A stretch of DNA of 64,000 bases, from the NCBI RefSeq assembly GCF_001718415.1, contig NZ_CP013377.1, positions 248,001-312,000 of the forward strand, written 5' to 3'. Below, piece by piece: positions 36,715-45,068 of this stretch. How positions within the stretch are numbered: the first letter of the stretch is position 1; each line of letters opens with the position of its first letter. The position numbers and the translations under genes are program-made. The notes beneath the pieces were generated by a model. The model saw only the letters and a list, made by a program, of their open reading frames with translations. It was not told the DNA's origin and did not search any database. The stretch is from Burkholderia pseudomultivorans (GTDB taxonomy: Bacteria; Pseudomonadota; Gammaproteobacteria; Burkholderiales; Burkholderiaceae).

Positions 36715-38037
36715 ATGCAGAAAGACCATCTCGCGCTGCACCCGGCGCCGGCCGCGCCCGCTGCGAGCGGCGCGCCGGCCGTCACGCGGCGCGGCGCGAT
36801 CGCGGCGGCCGTGATCGGCAACTGGCTGGAATTCTTCGATTTCACCGTATACGGCTTTTTCGCGGTGCTGATCGGCCGGCTGTTCTTCCCGTCGAGCGAT
36901 CCGACCACGTCGCTGCTGCTGTCGGTCGCGACGTTCGCGGCGGGCTTCTTCACGCGGCCGCTCGGCAGTGTCGTGCTCGGCGTGTATGCGGACCGCAAGG
37001 GCCGCAAGGCCGCGCTGAACCTGACGATCATGCTGATGGCGCTCGGCACGGGGCTGATCGCGATCGCGCCGACCTATGCGCAGATCGGCGTGGCGGCGCC
37101 GCTGATCGTCGTCTGCGCGCGGCTGATGCAGGGCTTCTCGCAGGGCGGCGAATTCGGCGCGGCGACGTCGACGCTGATCGAGCACGGCGGCGGGTCGCGG
37201 CGCGCGTTCCGCGCGAGCTGGCAGCTCGCGACGCAGGGCGGCGCGGCGCTGATGGGCTCGGGTTTCGCGGCGCTGCTGTCGAACACGCTGACCCGCGATG
37301 CGCTCGAAAGCTGGGGCTGGCGGCTGCCGTTCTTCGCGGGCGTGCTGATCGCGCCGGTCGGCATGTACCTGCGCCGGCGCCTGGCCGATGATGCGCCCGG
37401 CGACAGCCATCACGGGATCGAGCGCGGCGTGCTGCACGAGCTGTTCTCGCGGCACGCGCGCACGGTGCTGCTGCTGATGCTCACGGTGATGGGCGGCACG
37501 GTGTCGACCTATATCCTGACGTTCTACATGCCGACCTACGCGATCCACACGCTCGGCCTGCCGATGAAGCTGTCGATGTTCGTCGGCGTCGCGTCAGGCT
37601 GCGTGATGCTGGTCACGTGCCCGCTGTTCGGCTGGCTGTCGGACCGGATCGGCAGTCGTCGCCTGCCGATCTTCATCGGGCGCGGCGTGCTGGTCGTGCT
37701 GCTGTTCCCCGCGTTCTGGCTGATGAACCATCATCCGTCGCTGTCGGCGATCCTGCCGCTGACTGCGCTGATGCTGCTGTTCTATTCGCTTGGCTCCGCA
37801 TCGGAAATGGCGCTGATGTGCGAGTCGCTGCCGCGCCATGTGCGCGCGACCGGCATCTCGATCGCGTATGCGCTCGCGGTGACGATCTTCGGCGGCACCG
37901 CGCAGCTCGTCGCGACCTGGCTCGTGCGGGCGACCGGCAGCAAGCTCGCGCCGGCCGGCTATGTGGCCGCGTGCGTGATCCTGTCGCTGATCGCGGTCGC
38001 GATGCTGCGCGAGACGGCCGGCGACAGGATGGACTGA
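36715..38037 (+). CDS. MFS transporter of the metabolite:H+ symporter (MHS) family
   Basis: This 440-residue protein has 12 membrane helices. The family is shown by AAVIGNWLEFFDFTVYGFFAVLIGRLFFP at the start, RPLGSVVLGVYADRKGRKAALNLTI after helix 2 and GFSQGGEFGAATS in helix 4. MHS members import citrate, alpha-ketoglutarate, proline/betaine or aromatic acids with protons. AGGAGAGGGAACG precedes the ATG. It is probably cotranscribed with the M20 amidohydrolase, and an acylated amino acid is a reasonable but unproven substrate. It converges on the cassette B LysR gene with 11 bp between stops. Confidence 0.9.
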   Translation: MQKDHLALHPAPAAPAASGAPAVTRRGAIAAAVIGNWLEFFDFTVYGFFAVLIGRLFFPSSDPTTSLLLSVATFAAGFFTRPLGSVVLGVYADRKGRKAALNLTIMLMALGTGLIAIAPTYAQIGVAAPLIVVCARLMQGFSQGGEFGAATSTLIEHGGGSRRAFRASWQLATQGGAALMGSGFAALLSNTLTRDALESWGWRLPFFAGVLIAPVGMYLRRRLADDAPGDSHHGIERGVLHELFSRHARTVLLLMLTVMGGTVSTYILTFYMPTYAIHTLGLPMKLSMFVGVASGCVMLVTCPLFGWLSDRIGSRRLPIFIGRGVLVVLLFPAFWLMNHHPSLSAILPLTALMLLFYSLGSASEMALMCESLPRHVRATGISIAYALAVTIFGGTAQLVATWLVRATGSKLAPAGYVAACVILSLIAVAMLRETAGDRMD

Positions 38038-38048
38038 CGGGGCGCGGC

Positions 38049-38969
38049 CTACCTGCCGCGCACCATCCGCAGATACGACGCGAGCATCGTCGCGAGTTCC
38101 TGCGCGGCCGGCGTGAGCGGCACGGCGGCGCGCTGCAGCAGGCAGATGTCCTGCGCCTCGGCGCGCTCGCGAACCGGCACCTTCACGAGCGCGCCGGCGA
38201 ACGGCCCGTGCCGCGTGACGGCTTCGGTTTCGAGCGAGAGGCAATCGGTCTGCGTGACGAGCTGCAGCGTCTCGAACATCCCTTCGACGGTGGCCAGGAT
38301 CTTCGGCGGCGGCAGGCCGTGCGCGTCGAAGTAGGCGAGCAGGCGGTTCACGACCGGATCCGCGCTCAGGTTCGGCGAACGCGTCGACACCCACGCATGA
38401 TCGGCCAGTTCGGCGAGCGATTGCGCGTGCCTCTTCGGATGCCCGGCGCGACAGACGACCACCGGCGCGGATGCGCGCAGCGGCGTGACCGCGAGATCGG
38501 TCGTATCGGTCTGCTTCGCGACGAGCGCGATCGCGAAATCGACCGCGCTTTCGCGCAGCCAGCCGATCATCATCCGCGACGTGCCGGTGCGCAGATGCAC
38601 GTCGACCTTGTCGAAGCGCGCGCGGAACGCGCTCAGCACCGGCGCGAACGCATCGATCAGCGGCTCGGCCACCAGGCCGAGCGTGACGGTGCCTTCGTAC
38701 GCGCCGCTCAGCTGCCGGATTTCCGCCTCGACCTGCTCGCATTCGCCGAGGATCGCGCCGGAGCGCGCAAGCAGCCGCTGGCCGACGGCGGTCGGCACGA
38801 TGCCGCGATTGGTGCGCGTCAACAGCGTCGCGCCGAGCGTCGCTTCGAGGCTTTGCAGTTGCTGCGTGACGCCGCTTTGCGCGAGATCGAGCGCGCGCGC
38901 CGCGGCGCGCAGGCTGCCGTGCTCGACGACGGCCTGGAAGATGCGAAGCTGGGACAGCGTGAACGCCAT
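38049..38969 (-). CDS. Cassette B: LysR-family regulator
   Basis: This is a 306-residue LysR protein: the HTH segment SLRAAARALDLAQSGVTQQLQSLE is followed by LLTRTNRGIVPTAVGQRLL, and the effector domain begins GTVTLGLVAEPLIDAF. The ATG (MAFTLSQL) is preferred to a TTG two codons upstream. It is divergent from the binding-protein gene at 39105 with 135 bp between starts, so it probably controls the binding-protein and deacylase genes. It is only loosely similar to the cassette A regulator by eye. Confidence 0.9.
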   Translation of the reverse strand: MAFTLSQLRIFQAVVEHGSLRAAARALDLAQSGVTQQLQSLEATLGATLLTRTNRGIVPTAVGQRLLARSGAILGECEQVEAEIRQLSGAYEGTVTLGLVAEPLIDAFAPVLSAFRARFDKVDVHLRTGTSRMMIGWLRESAVDFAIALVAKQTDTTDLAVTPLRASAPVVVCRAGHPKRHAQSLAELADHAWVSTRSPNLSADPVVNRLLAYFDAHGLPPPKILATVEGMFETLQLVTQTDCLSLETEAVTRHGPFAGALVKVPVRERAEAQDICLLQRAAVPLTPAAQELATMLASYLRMVRGR

Positions 38970-39104
38970 GAGCAAGCGCCGGGTCGGTGATCGGAAAGAG
39001 TGATCATGATAAGTCAGCCGCGCATTCCGGCCGCGCGCGGCGCGCTCTACGATCGCAGGCAGTCCGGTTCGTGCCGGTTGTCCACCGTCCTGCTCCTGTC
39101 GAAC

Positions 39105-39878
39105 ATGAAACGCATCCTCGTCCCGCTCGTTTCGCTGTGCGTCGCGCTCGCGGCGCTACCCGCGCATGCCGCCGACGCGCACACCGTGCGTCTCGGCATC
39201 GACCCGACCTATCCGCCGATGGATTCGAAGGCGCCCGACGGCAGCCTGCAGGGCTTCGACGTCGATCTCGGCAACGAGATCTGCCGCCGCGCACAGCTGC
39301 ATTGCCAGTGGGTCGAGCTCGAATTCTCCGGGATGATTCCCGCGCTGCAGGCGCGCAAGATCGACGCGATCCTGTCCTCGATGGCGATCACCGAGAAGCG
39401 CGAAAAGCAGATCCTGTTCTCGTCGAAGCTGTTCCGCTTCAAGTCGCGGCTCGTCGCGCGGCCCGCGAGCGGGCTCGGCAGCACCGCCGCATCGCTCGCG
39501 GGCAAGCGCGTCGGCGTGCAGTCGGGCACGCAGTTCGAGTCGTGGGCGCTCGCGCACTGGGCGCCGGCCGGCGTCGGCGTGGTGCCGTACAAGAGCCAGG
39601 ACGACGTGTTCGCCGATCTCGTCAACGGCCGCCTCGACGCGGCGCTGCTCGGCGCGGTGGAGGCCGACTACGGCTTCCTGCGCACGCCGAAGGGCAAGGG
39701 CTTCGCCTTCGTCGGTGCGCCGCTCGACATGGGCGACCGCGGTGTCGGCATCGGCATGCGGCAGTCCGACACGGCGCTCAAGGCGTCGATCGACGGCGCG
39801 ATCGCGTCGATGCTGAAGGACGGCACGTACGACCGGATCGCGAAGCGCTATTTCGATTTCAATCCCTACGGCGACTGA
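39105..39878 (+). CDS. Cassette B: periplasmic basic-amino-acid-type binding protein
   Basis: This 257-residue protein has a signal peptide ending LPAHA and a family-3 fold: VRLGIDPTYPPMDSK, GFDVDLGNEICRRAQ, FSGMIPALQARKIDAILSSMAIT and the C-terminal DGTYDRIAKRYFDFNPYG. It is clearly paralogous to the cassette A protein along the whole length. No ABC permease or ATPase gene is adjacent. It is followed 47 bp later by the deacylase gene in the same direction. The first ATG with a proper signal peptide was taken as start. Confidence 0.9.
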   Translation: MKRILVPLVSLCVALAALPAHAADAHTVRLGIDPTYPPMDSKAPDGSLQGFDVDLGNEICRRAQLHCQWVELEFSGMIPALQARKIDAILSSMAITEKREKQILFSSKLFRFKSRLVARPASGLGSTAASLAGKRVGVQSGTQFESWALAHWAPAGVGVVPYKSQDDVFADLVNGRLDAALLGAVEADYGFLRTPKGKGFAFVGAPLDMGDRGVGIGMRQSDTALKASIDGAIASMLKDGTYDRIAKRYFDFNPYGD

Positions 39879-39925
39879 GCGCCGTCCGTTTCCGTCCATC
39901 CGCCTTCATTCGTTCGAGATCCTCG

Positions 39926-41041
39926 ATGCAGATCCGCCATACGCCGCTGTTGTCGCCGTCGATCGGCACCCAGCGCACGCTGACGAGCTTTCATTTCGGG
40001 CCGGCCGACGCCGGCCGCAAGATCTACCTGCAGGCCGCGCTGCATGCGGACGAGACGCCCGCGATGCTGGCGGCGTACATCCTCAAGCAGCGGCTCGCGC
40101 AACTCGACGCCGACGGTCGGCTCGCGGCCGAAATCGTGCTCGTGCCGGTCGCGAACCCGATCGGCCTCAATCATCATCTGCTCGGCCAGTTCATCGGCCG
40201 CTTCGATCTCGCGAGCGGCCGCAATTTCAATCGCGGCTTCCTGCCGCTCGCGGCGATCGCCGCGCGGGCGCGCGAGCGGCTCGGCGCGGACCCGGTGCGC
40301 AATCGTGCGATCGTGCGCGAATGCGTCGGCGCGGCGCTCGACGGCATCGCGCCGCGCACCGAATTCGACGCGCTGCAATGCGCGTTGCTGAAGCTGTCGC
40401 ACGACGCCGACGTCGTGCTCGACCTGCATTGCTCGCTGGAAGCCGTGATGCACGTTTATACGAGCGACAGCGCATGGCCGGACGTCGAGCCGCTCGCACG
40501 CTACCTCGGCGCGCAGGTGTCGCTGCTGGCCGAGGATTCGGGCGGCCATGCGTTCGACGATGCGCATCACCTGCTGTGGTCGCAGCTGCGCGAGCATCTG
40601 CCGGAAGGCACGCCGATGGCGGCCGGCACGGTGGCCGTGACGGTCGAGTGTCGCGGCCAGCGCGACGTGACCTACGAACTCGCCGAGCGCGACGCCGGCG
40701 CGCTGCTCGACTATCTCGGGTGGCTCGGCGCGGTGCGCGGCGCGCGTGCGCCGCTGCCGCCGCTCGCCGCGCCGGCCACGCCGCTGGCGGGCAGCGAGCA
40801 GTTCTACGCGCCGGCGAGCGGGATTCTCGTGCACCGCGCGGCGATCGGCGCGACGATCCGCGCCGGCGATCCGCTGTTCGATATCGTCGATCCGCTGACC
40901 GACGCGATCACGACGGTCGTCAGCGGGACCGACGGCGTGTTCTATATGCGTCGCGCGATCCGCTTCGTGACGGCGGGCGCGCCGCTCGGCCGCGTGACGG
41001 GCACGGTGCCCGTGCGCACGGGGATGCTGCTCGGCGCGTGA
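39926..41041 (+). CDS. Cassette B: succinylglutamate desuccinylase/aspartoacylase-family deacylase
   Basis: This 371-residue protein has the same length as its cassette A paralogue. Zinc ligands are His40 and Glu43 in LHADETPA and His168 in VLDLHCS. The sequence NPIGLNHH and NFNRGFLPL, and the C-terminal lipoyl-like domain YAPASGILVHRAAIGATIRAG, align with the paralogue without gaps of note. It is probably cotranscribed with the binding protein. The likely reaction is hydrolysis of an N-acyl amino acid, by family; the acyl group and amino acid are unknown. Confidence 0.9.
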   Translation: MQIRHTPLLSPSIGTQRTLTSFHFGPADAGRKIYLQAALHADETPAMLAAYILKQRLAQLDADGRLAAEIVLVPVANPIGLNHHLLGQFIGRFDLASGRNFNRGFLPLAAIAARARERLGADPVRNRAIVRECVGAALDGIAPRTEFDALQCALLKLSHDADVVLDLHCSLEAVMHVYTSDSAWPDVEPLARYLGAQVSLLAEDSGGHAFDDAHHLLWSQLREHLPEGTPMAAGTVAVTVECRGQRDVTYELAERDAGALLDYLGWLGAVRGARAPLPPLAAPATPLAGSEQFYAPASGILVHRAAIGATIRAGDPLFDIVDPLTDAITTVVSGTDGVFYMRRAIRFVTAGAPLGRVTGTVPVRTGMLLGA

Positions 41042-41200
41042 AGGCCGCACGTCGCGCATGGCGGCGCGGCGGGCTGTCCGACGGCAGTCGCGCAATTTCG
41101 TTCTTGTCAGATTGACCGTGTTTTGCGCCGTCACTAAATTCGTTGTGCGGAGCTTGCTCCGTGTTCCGTGAGAAGAACGTTGCAACAGAGTCTGGGGTTA

Positions 41201-41228
41201 ACGGGCAGCCTGCGCTGCCCGTTTTTTT
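41201..41228 (+). terminator. Strong rho-independent terminator
   Basis: A perfect 9-bp stem ACGGGCAGC/GCTGCCCGT with a CTGC loop is followed by seven T residues. It ends either the cassette B transcript, 160 bp after the deacylase stop, or a small RNA encoded in this gap. Confidence 0.92.
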
Positions 41229-41264
41229 GTGATGCGCTCGAGCGCGAGCAACAGGACGCATTCC

Positions 41265-42353
41265 ATGACGAACGGGAAAAAGGATGTCGTGCCGGCCGAC
41301 TATGCCGGCATCCACGGCAGCATTGTCGAATTGCTCGACGAGGCGCGCCGGGCCGCCGCGCGCAGCGTCAATGCGCTGATGACGGCGAGCTATTGGGAGA
41401 TCGGCCGCCGCATCGTCGAGGCCGAGCAGCGGGGGAAGCGGCGGGCGGGATATGGCGAGCAGTTGATCGAAAGGCTGTCGGGCGATCTGACTGCGCGGTT
41501 CGGGCGGGGGTTCGGCGTCAACAACCTGGAGAACATGCGGCGCTTTTTCCTTACATACCGTGGTGCCGAAATTTCCCAGACAGTGTCTGGGAAATTGACC
41601 CTGGCCGAACTGGCGCAGATCTTTACGCTCCCGTGGTCCGCCTACGTGCGGCTGCTGTCGGTGAAGGACGACCACGCTCGCCGTTTCTATGAAGCCGAAG
41701 CGCTACGCGGCGGATGGAGCGTGCGCCAGCTCGACCGGCAGATCGGCAGCCAGTTCTACGAGCGCACGGCGCTGTCGAGGGACAAGGCCGCCATGCTGGC
41801 CAAGGCGGCGGCGCCCCGGCCGGCGGATGCCGTCACGCCCGACGATGCGATCAAGGACCCGTACGTGCTCGAGTTTCTGAACCTCAAGGACGAATACTCG
41901 GAGTCCGACCTCGAGGGCGCGCTGATCGAGCGGCTTCAGGAGCTTCTGATCGAGCTCGGCGACGGGTTTACCTTCGTCGGACGGCAGCGCCGCTTGCGCA
42001 TCGACCAGACCTGGTATCGCGTGGACCTGCTGTTCTTCCACCGCCGGCTGCGCTGTCTCGTGATCGTCGACCTGAAGCTCGGCAGCCTGACCCCCGCCGA
42101 TGTGGGCCAGATGCACCTGTATTGCAACTATGCGAAGGCGCACTGGACGCTTCCCGACGAGAACCCGCCGGTGGGCCTGATCCTCTGCGCCGACAAGGGG
42201 CACGCGATGGCGCGCTATGCCCTGGAGGGACTGCCCAACCAGGTCATGGCCGCCAACTATCGCACCGTGCTGCCCGATGCCGAGCTGCTGCAAAGGGAGC
42301 TCGAGAACACGCGGCGCATGCTGGAATCGCGCGTCAAGCCCCCGCAACGCTAG
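41265..42353 (+). CDS. PDDEXK nuclease / DUF1016 (YhcG-type) protein
   Basis: The protein is 362 residues long. The N-terminal DUF1016 domain contains YWEIGRRIVEAEQRGKRRAGYGEQLI and GFGVNNLENMRRFF; the C-terminal domain is a PD-(D/E)xK nuclease with the acidic residue in YRVDLLFFHR and the VDLK motif a strand later. The YhcG family is found near restriction systems and mobile DNA and is thought to cut nucleic acids; function is not established. CAGGA lies eight bases upstream of the ATG. Between the two domains the gene contains a perfect 27-base palindrome. It is a solitary accessory-type gene between metabolic neighbours. Confidence 0.88.
   Translation: MTNGKKDVVPADYAGIHGSIVELLDEARRAAARSVNALMTASYWEIGRRIVEAEQRGKRRAGYGEQLIERLSGDLTARFGRGFGVNNLENMRRFFLTYRGAEISQTVSGKLTLAELAQIFTLPWSAYVRLLSVKDDHARRFYEAEALRGGWSVRQLDRQIGSQFYERTALSRDKAAMLAKAAAPRPADAVTPDDAIKDPYVLEFLNLKDEYSESDLEGALIERLQELLIELGDGFTFVGRQRRLRIDQTWYRVDLLFFHRRLRCLVIVDLKLGSLTPADVGQMHLYCNYAKAHWTLPDENPPVGLILCADKGHAMARYALEGLPNQVMAANYRTVLPDAELLQRELENTRRMLESRVKPPQR
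41570..41596. repeat. Perfect 27-bp palindrome inside the DUF1016 gene
   Basis: Two 13-base arms, AATTTCCCAGACA and TGTCTGGGAAATT, are separated by a single G. The repeat encodes the linker ISQTVSGK between the two domains. Such a long exact palindrome inside a coding sequence is rare here, and its base composition is lower in GC than the flanks. Confidence 0.9.
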
Positions 42354-42367
42354 CCGCTTCCGATCGA

Positions 42368-43156
42368 CTACCCGCGCCGCGCCACCAGCGCCGAGACGCG
42401 CTGCGCCGCTTCCTGCAGCGGCCCGAGAAACTCCTTCACCATCTGCTTGGCGGTATGCCGCTGCGCGTTGCCGCTGACGTTCATTGCCGCGATGATCTGC
42501 CCGCGCCGGTTGCGGATCGGCGCGGAAATCGACATCAGGCCCACTTCGAGCTCCTGGTCGACGACGGCCCAGCCTTGCTCGCGCACCTGCGCGATCGTCG
42601 CCTTCAGTTCGGCAAGGTCCGTGATCGTGCGCGCCGTGTGCGCGCGGATGCTGCTCTGCGTGAGCGTTTCGTCGAGCGCCGCGTCGTCGAGCGCGGACAG
42701 CAGCACGCGGCCCATCGACGTGCAGTACGCGGGCAGCCGGCTGCCGATCGACAGGTTGATCGTCATGATCTTGTGCGTCGGCACGCGCAGCACGTAGACG
42801 ATCTCGGTGCGATCGAGCACGGCGGCCGAACAGCTCTCGTGGATCTGCGCGGACAGCTGCTCCATCACCGGTTCCGCGAGATTCCAGAACGGCATCGACG
42901 TCAGATACGCGAACCCGAGTTCGAGGATCTTCGGCGTGAGCCGGAACAGCCGGCCGTCGGCCTCGACATAACCGAGCGTCTGCAGCGTGAGCAGGATGCG
43001 GCGCGCGCCCGCGCGCGTCAGGCCGGTGGCCGACGCGACCTCGGTGAGCGTCTGTTCGGGGCGCTCCGCGTCGAACGCGCGGATCACCGCGAGCCCGCGG
43101 GCAAACGACTGGACGTAGGAGTCGCCGGGTTTCGTCTGGATGTCTTCGGTCGTCAT
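42368..43156 (-). CDS. IclR-family regulator, PcaR-like
   Basis: This 262-residue IclR protein has a winged HTH with TLTEVASATGLTRAGARRILLTLQTLGYVE (about 35-64) and an effector domain with SCSAAVLDRTEIVYVLRVPTHKIM and SMGRVLLSAL. It matches the PcaR/PcaU/PobR group that regulates beta-ketoadipate genes. The gene is divergent from pcaF with 261 bp between starts, supporting that role. The start MTTEDIQTKPGDSYVQSFARGLAVI gives the standard N-terminal length for the group. Likely effector: beta-ketoadipate or a related acid. Confidence 0.88.
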   Translation of the reverse strand: MTTEDIQTKPGDSYVQSFARGLAVIRAFDAERPEQTLTEVASATGLTRAGARRILLTLQTLGYVEADGRLFRLTPKILELGFAYLTSMPFWNLAEPVMEQLSAQIHESCSAAVLDRTEIVYVLRVPTHKIMTINLSIGSRLPAYCTSMGRVLLSALDDAALDETLTQSSIRAHTARTITDLAELKATIAQVREQGWAVVDQELEVGLMSISAPIRNRRGQIIAAMNVSGNAQRHTAKQMVKEFLGPLQEAAQRVSALVARRG

Positions 43157-43289
43157 GAACAGGAGGAATATCGTGCAGCCGAGAAGATAGCGCATGGGGA
43201 CGAACGCGCCAACCGCGCGGCGGACCGGGCGCTTGACAGGTCGTCCCCGCACTCCCTATGATGCGTTGGACGTTCGATACACGATCTTA

Positions 43290-43306
43290 TGTTCGTATAT
43301 AGAACA
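43290..43306. promoter_or_regulatory. Candidate IclR/PcaR operator before pcaF
   Basis: A 17-base interrupted palindrome TGTTC-GTATATA-GAACA is preceded 18 bases upstream by a related half-site, GTTCGATACACGATC (43272-43286). Both lie in the divergent promoter region of the IclR gene and pcaF, in the position expected for a PcaR site. Confidence 0.5.
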
Positions 43307-43417
43307 TTTAAGCGCATCCCGGCGGGTAATGCAAGGGGCGCGCCCCGTTCATTTCCCAGCCTTGCATGGGACCGGAGCCCGCGTTGAAGCGCGCGCCCCG
43401 GTCGACAGGAGACACTG

Positions 43418-44620
43418 ATGACCGAAGCTTTTCTGTGTGATGCGATCCGTACGCCGATCGGCCGTTACGGCGGTGCGTTGTCCGGCGTGCGCGCCGACGA
43501 TCTGGGCGCGGTGCCGCTCAAGGCGCTCGTCGAGCGCAACCGCGACGTCGACTGGACGGCCGTCGACGACGTGATCTACGGCTGCGCGAACCAGGCCGGC
43601 GAAGACAACCGCAACGTCGCGCGCATGTCGCTGCTGCTCGCGGGCCTGCCGGAAGGCGTGCCCGGTTCGACGATCAACCGCCTGTGCGGTTCCGGCATGG
43701 ACGCGGTCGGCGTGGCCGCACGCGCGATCAAGTCGGGCGAAGCCGCGCTGATGGTTGCCGGCGGCGTCGAGAGCATGACGCGCGCACCGTTCGTGATGGG
43801 CAAGGCCGCGAGCGCGTTCGCGCGTCAGGCCGACATCCACGATACGACGATCGGCTGGCGCTTCGTCAACCCGCTGATGAAGCAGCTGTATGGCGTCGAC
43901 TCGATGCCGGAAACGGCGGAGAACGTCGCGGTCGACTACAACGTCAGCCGCGCCGACCAGGATCTGTTCGCGCTGCGCAGCCAGCAGAAGGCCGCGCGCG
44001 CGCAGCAGGACGGCACGCTCGCCCAGGAAATCGTGTCGGTGACGATTCCGCAGAAGAAGGGCGACCCGGTCGTCGTGTCGCGCGACGAACATCCGCGCGA
44101 GACGTCGCTCGAAGCGCTGGCGAAGCTGAAGGGCGTGGTACGCCCGGACGGCTCGGTGACGGCCGGCAATGCGTCGGGCGTCAACGACGGCGCGGCGGCG
44201 CTGCTGCTCGCGAACGAAGCCAGCGCGAAGCGCTTCGGCCTCACGCCGCGCGCCCGCGTGCTGGGCATCGCGACCGCCGGCGTCGCCCCGCGCGTGATGG
44301 GCATCGGCCCGGCGCCGGCTACGCAGAAGCTGCTGGCGCGACTCGGGATGACGATCGACCAGTTCGACGTGATCGAGCTGAACGAGGCGTTCGCGTCGCA
44401 GGGCCTCGCGGTGCTGCGCATGCTCGGCGTCGCCGACGACGATCCGCGCGTGAACCCGAACGGCGGCGCGATCGCGCTCGGCCACCCGCTCGGCGCATCG
44501 GGCGCACGGCTCGTGACGACCGCGATGTACCAGCTTCACCGCACGAACGGCCGCTTCGCGCTGTGCACGATGTGCATCGGCGTCGGTCAGGGCATCGCGA
44601 TCGCGATCGAACGCGTCTGA
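43418..44620 (+). CDS. pcaF: 3-oxoadipyl-CoA thiolase
   Basis: This 400-residue thiolase cleaves 3-oxoadipyl-CoA to succinyl-CoA and acetyl-CoA in the last step of the beta-ketoadipate pathway. The acyl-accepting Cys90 lies in TINRLCGSGMDAVG, the active-site His in GGAIALGHPLGASGARL and the second Cys in LCTMCIGVGQG. The N-terminus AFLCDAIRTPIGRYGGALS and full length match PcaF/PaaJ. The neighbouring PcaR-like regulator favours pcaF over the phenylacetate enzyme. GGAGACACTG precedes the ATG and a terminator follows the gene. Confidence 0.93.
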   Translation: MTEAFLCDAIRTPIGRYGGALSGVRADDLGAVPLKALVERNRDVDWTAVDDVIYGCANQAGEDNRNVARMSLLLAGLPEGVPGSTINRLCGSGMDAVGVAARAIKSGEAALMVAGGVESMTRAPFVMGKAASAFARQADIHDTTIGWRFVNPLMKQLYGVDSMPETAENVAVDYNVSRADQDLFALRSQQKAARAQQDGTLAQEIVSVTIPQKKGDPVVVSRDEHPRETSLEALAKLKGVVRPDGSVTAGNASGVNDGAAALLLANEASAKRFGLTPRARVLGIATAGVAPRVMGIGPAPATQKLLARLGMTIDQFDVIELNEAFASQGLAVLRMLGVADDDPRVNPNGGAIALGHPLGASGARLVTTAMYQLHRTNGRFALCTMCIGVGQGIAIAIERV

Positions 44621-44651
44621 CGCAGCCTGCGCGGCCTTCGGCCGCGTCCGC

Positions 44652-44698
44652 AACCGCCCGGTTGGCGCGCGTGATGCGCGGAACCGGGCGGTTTTTTT
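44652..44698 (+). terminator. Rho-independent terminator after pcaF
   Basis: A stem of about eleven pairs, AACCGCCCGGTT with AACCGGGCGGTT, encloses an 18-base loop that itself contains a short stem, and ends in seven T residues. Confidence 0.88.
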
Positions 44699-44940
44699 GC
44701 GCATATCGGCAGCCCGACGCGGCATGCCGCGCATGGCATCCTGAATCGCGTAAAGAGAAATATTCGCATTACGATAGATGCGATTCCCTCCGATTAATCG
44801 CACCGTAATTCGTGGCGCGCCGGAATAATCGAGAATACGGCCGAAGCCTTGTCCCGCCTGGGTTTGGTTTTATCCATGAACATCTTGTTTGACGAATATC
44901 AGAGTCGACGGTTAAATCGCGCGATTTTCCGTTGAGCGGG

Positions 44941-44967
44941 TAATGTTTTCCGGAAATCTGCCGACAA
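44941..44967 (+). promoter_or_regulatory. Sigma-28 (FliA) promoter for the chemoreceptor gene
   Basis: TAATGTTT, an 11-base spacer and GCCGACAA match the flagellar sigma-28 consensus TAAAGTTT-N11-GCCGATAA at 14 of 16 positions, about 100 bp before the ATG of the chemoreceptor. The rest of the 448-bp gap holds the pcaF terminator and nothing else I can identify. Confidence 0.75.
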
Positions 44968-45068
44968 GAGCAGGGGTCCGATCGATGGCTTGCCGCATGC
45001 CGGCGGCCGCCGGTCGAAAGCCTTTTATCGAGAAACGGGCGCAACACCCGTCCACCGGAGCCCTGCAC

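Noticed and set aside
41265..42353. Genomic island or prophage around the nuclease gene
   Set aside because: No integrase, tRNA, direct-repeat boundary or other phage gene is visible; flanking genes are ordinary metabolism.
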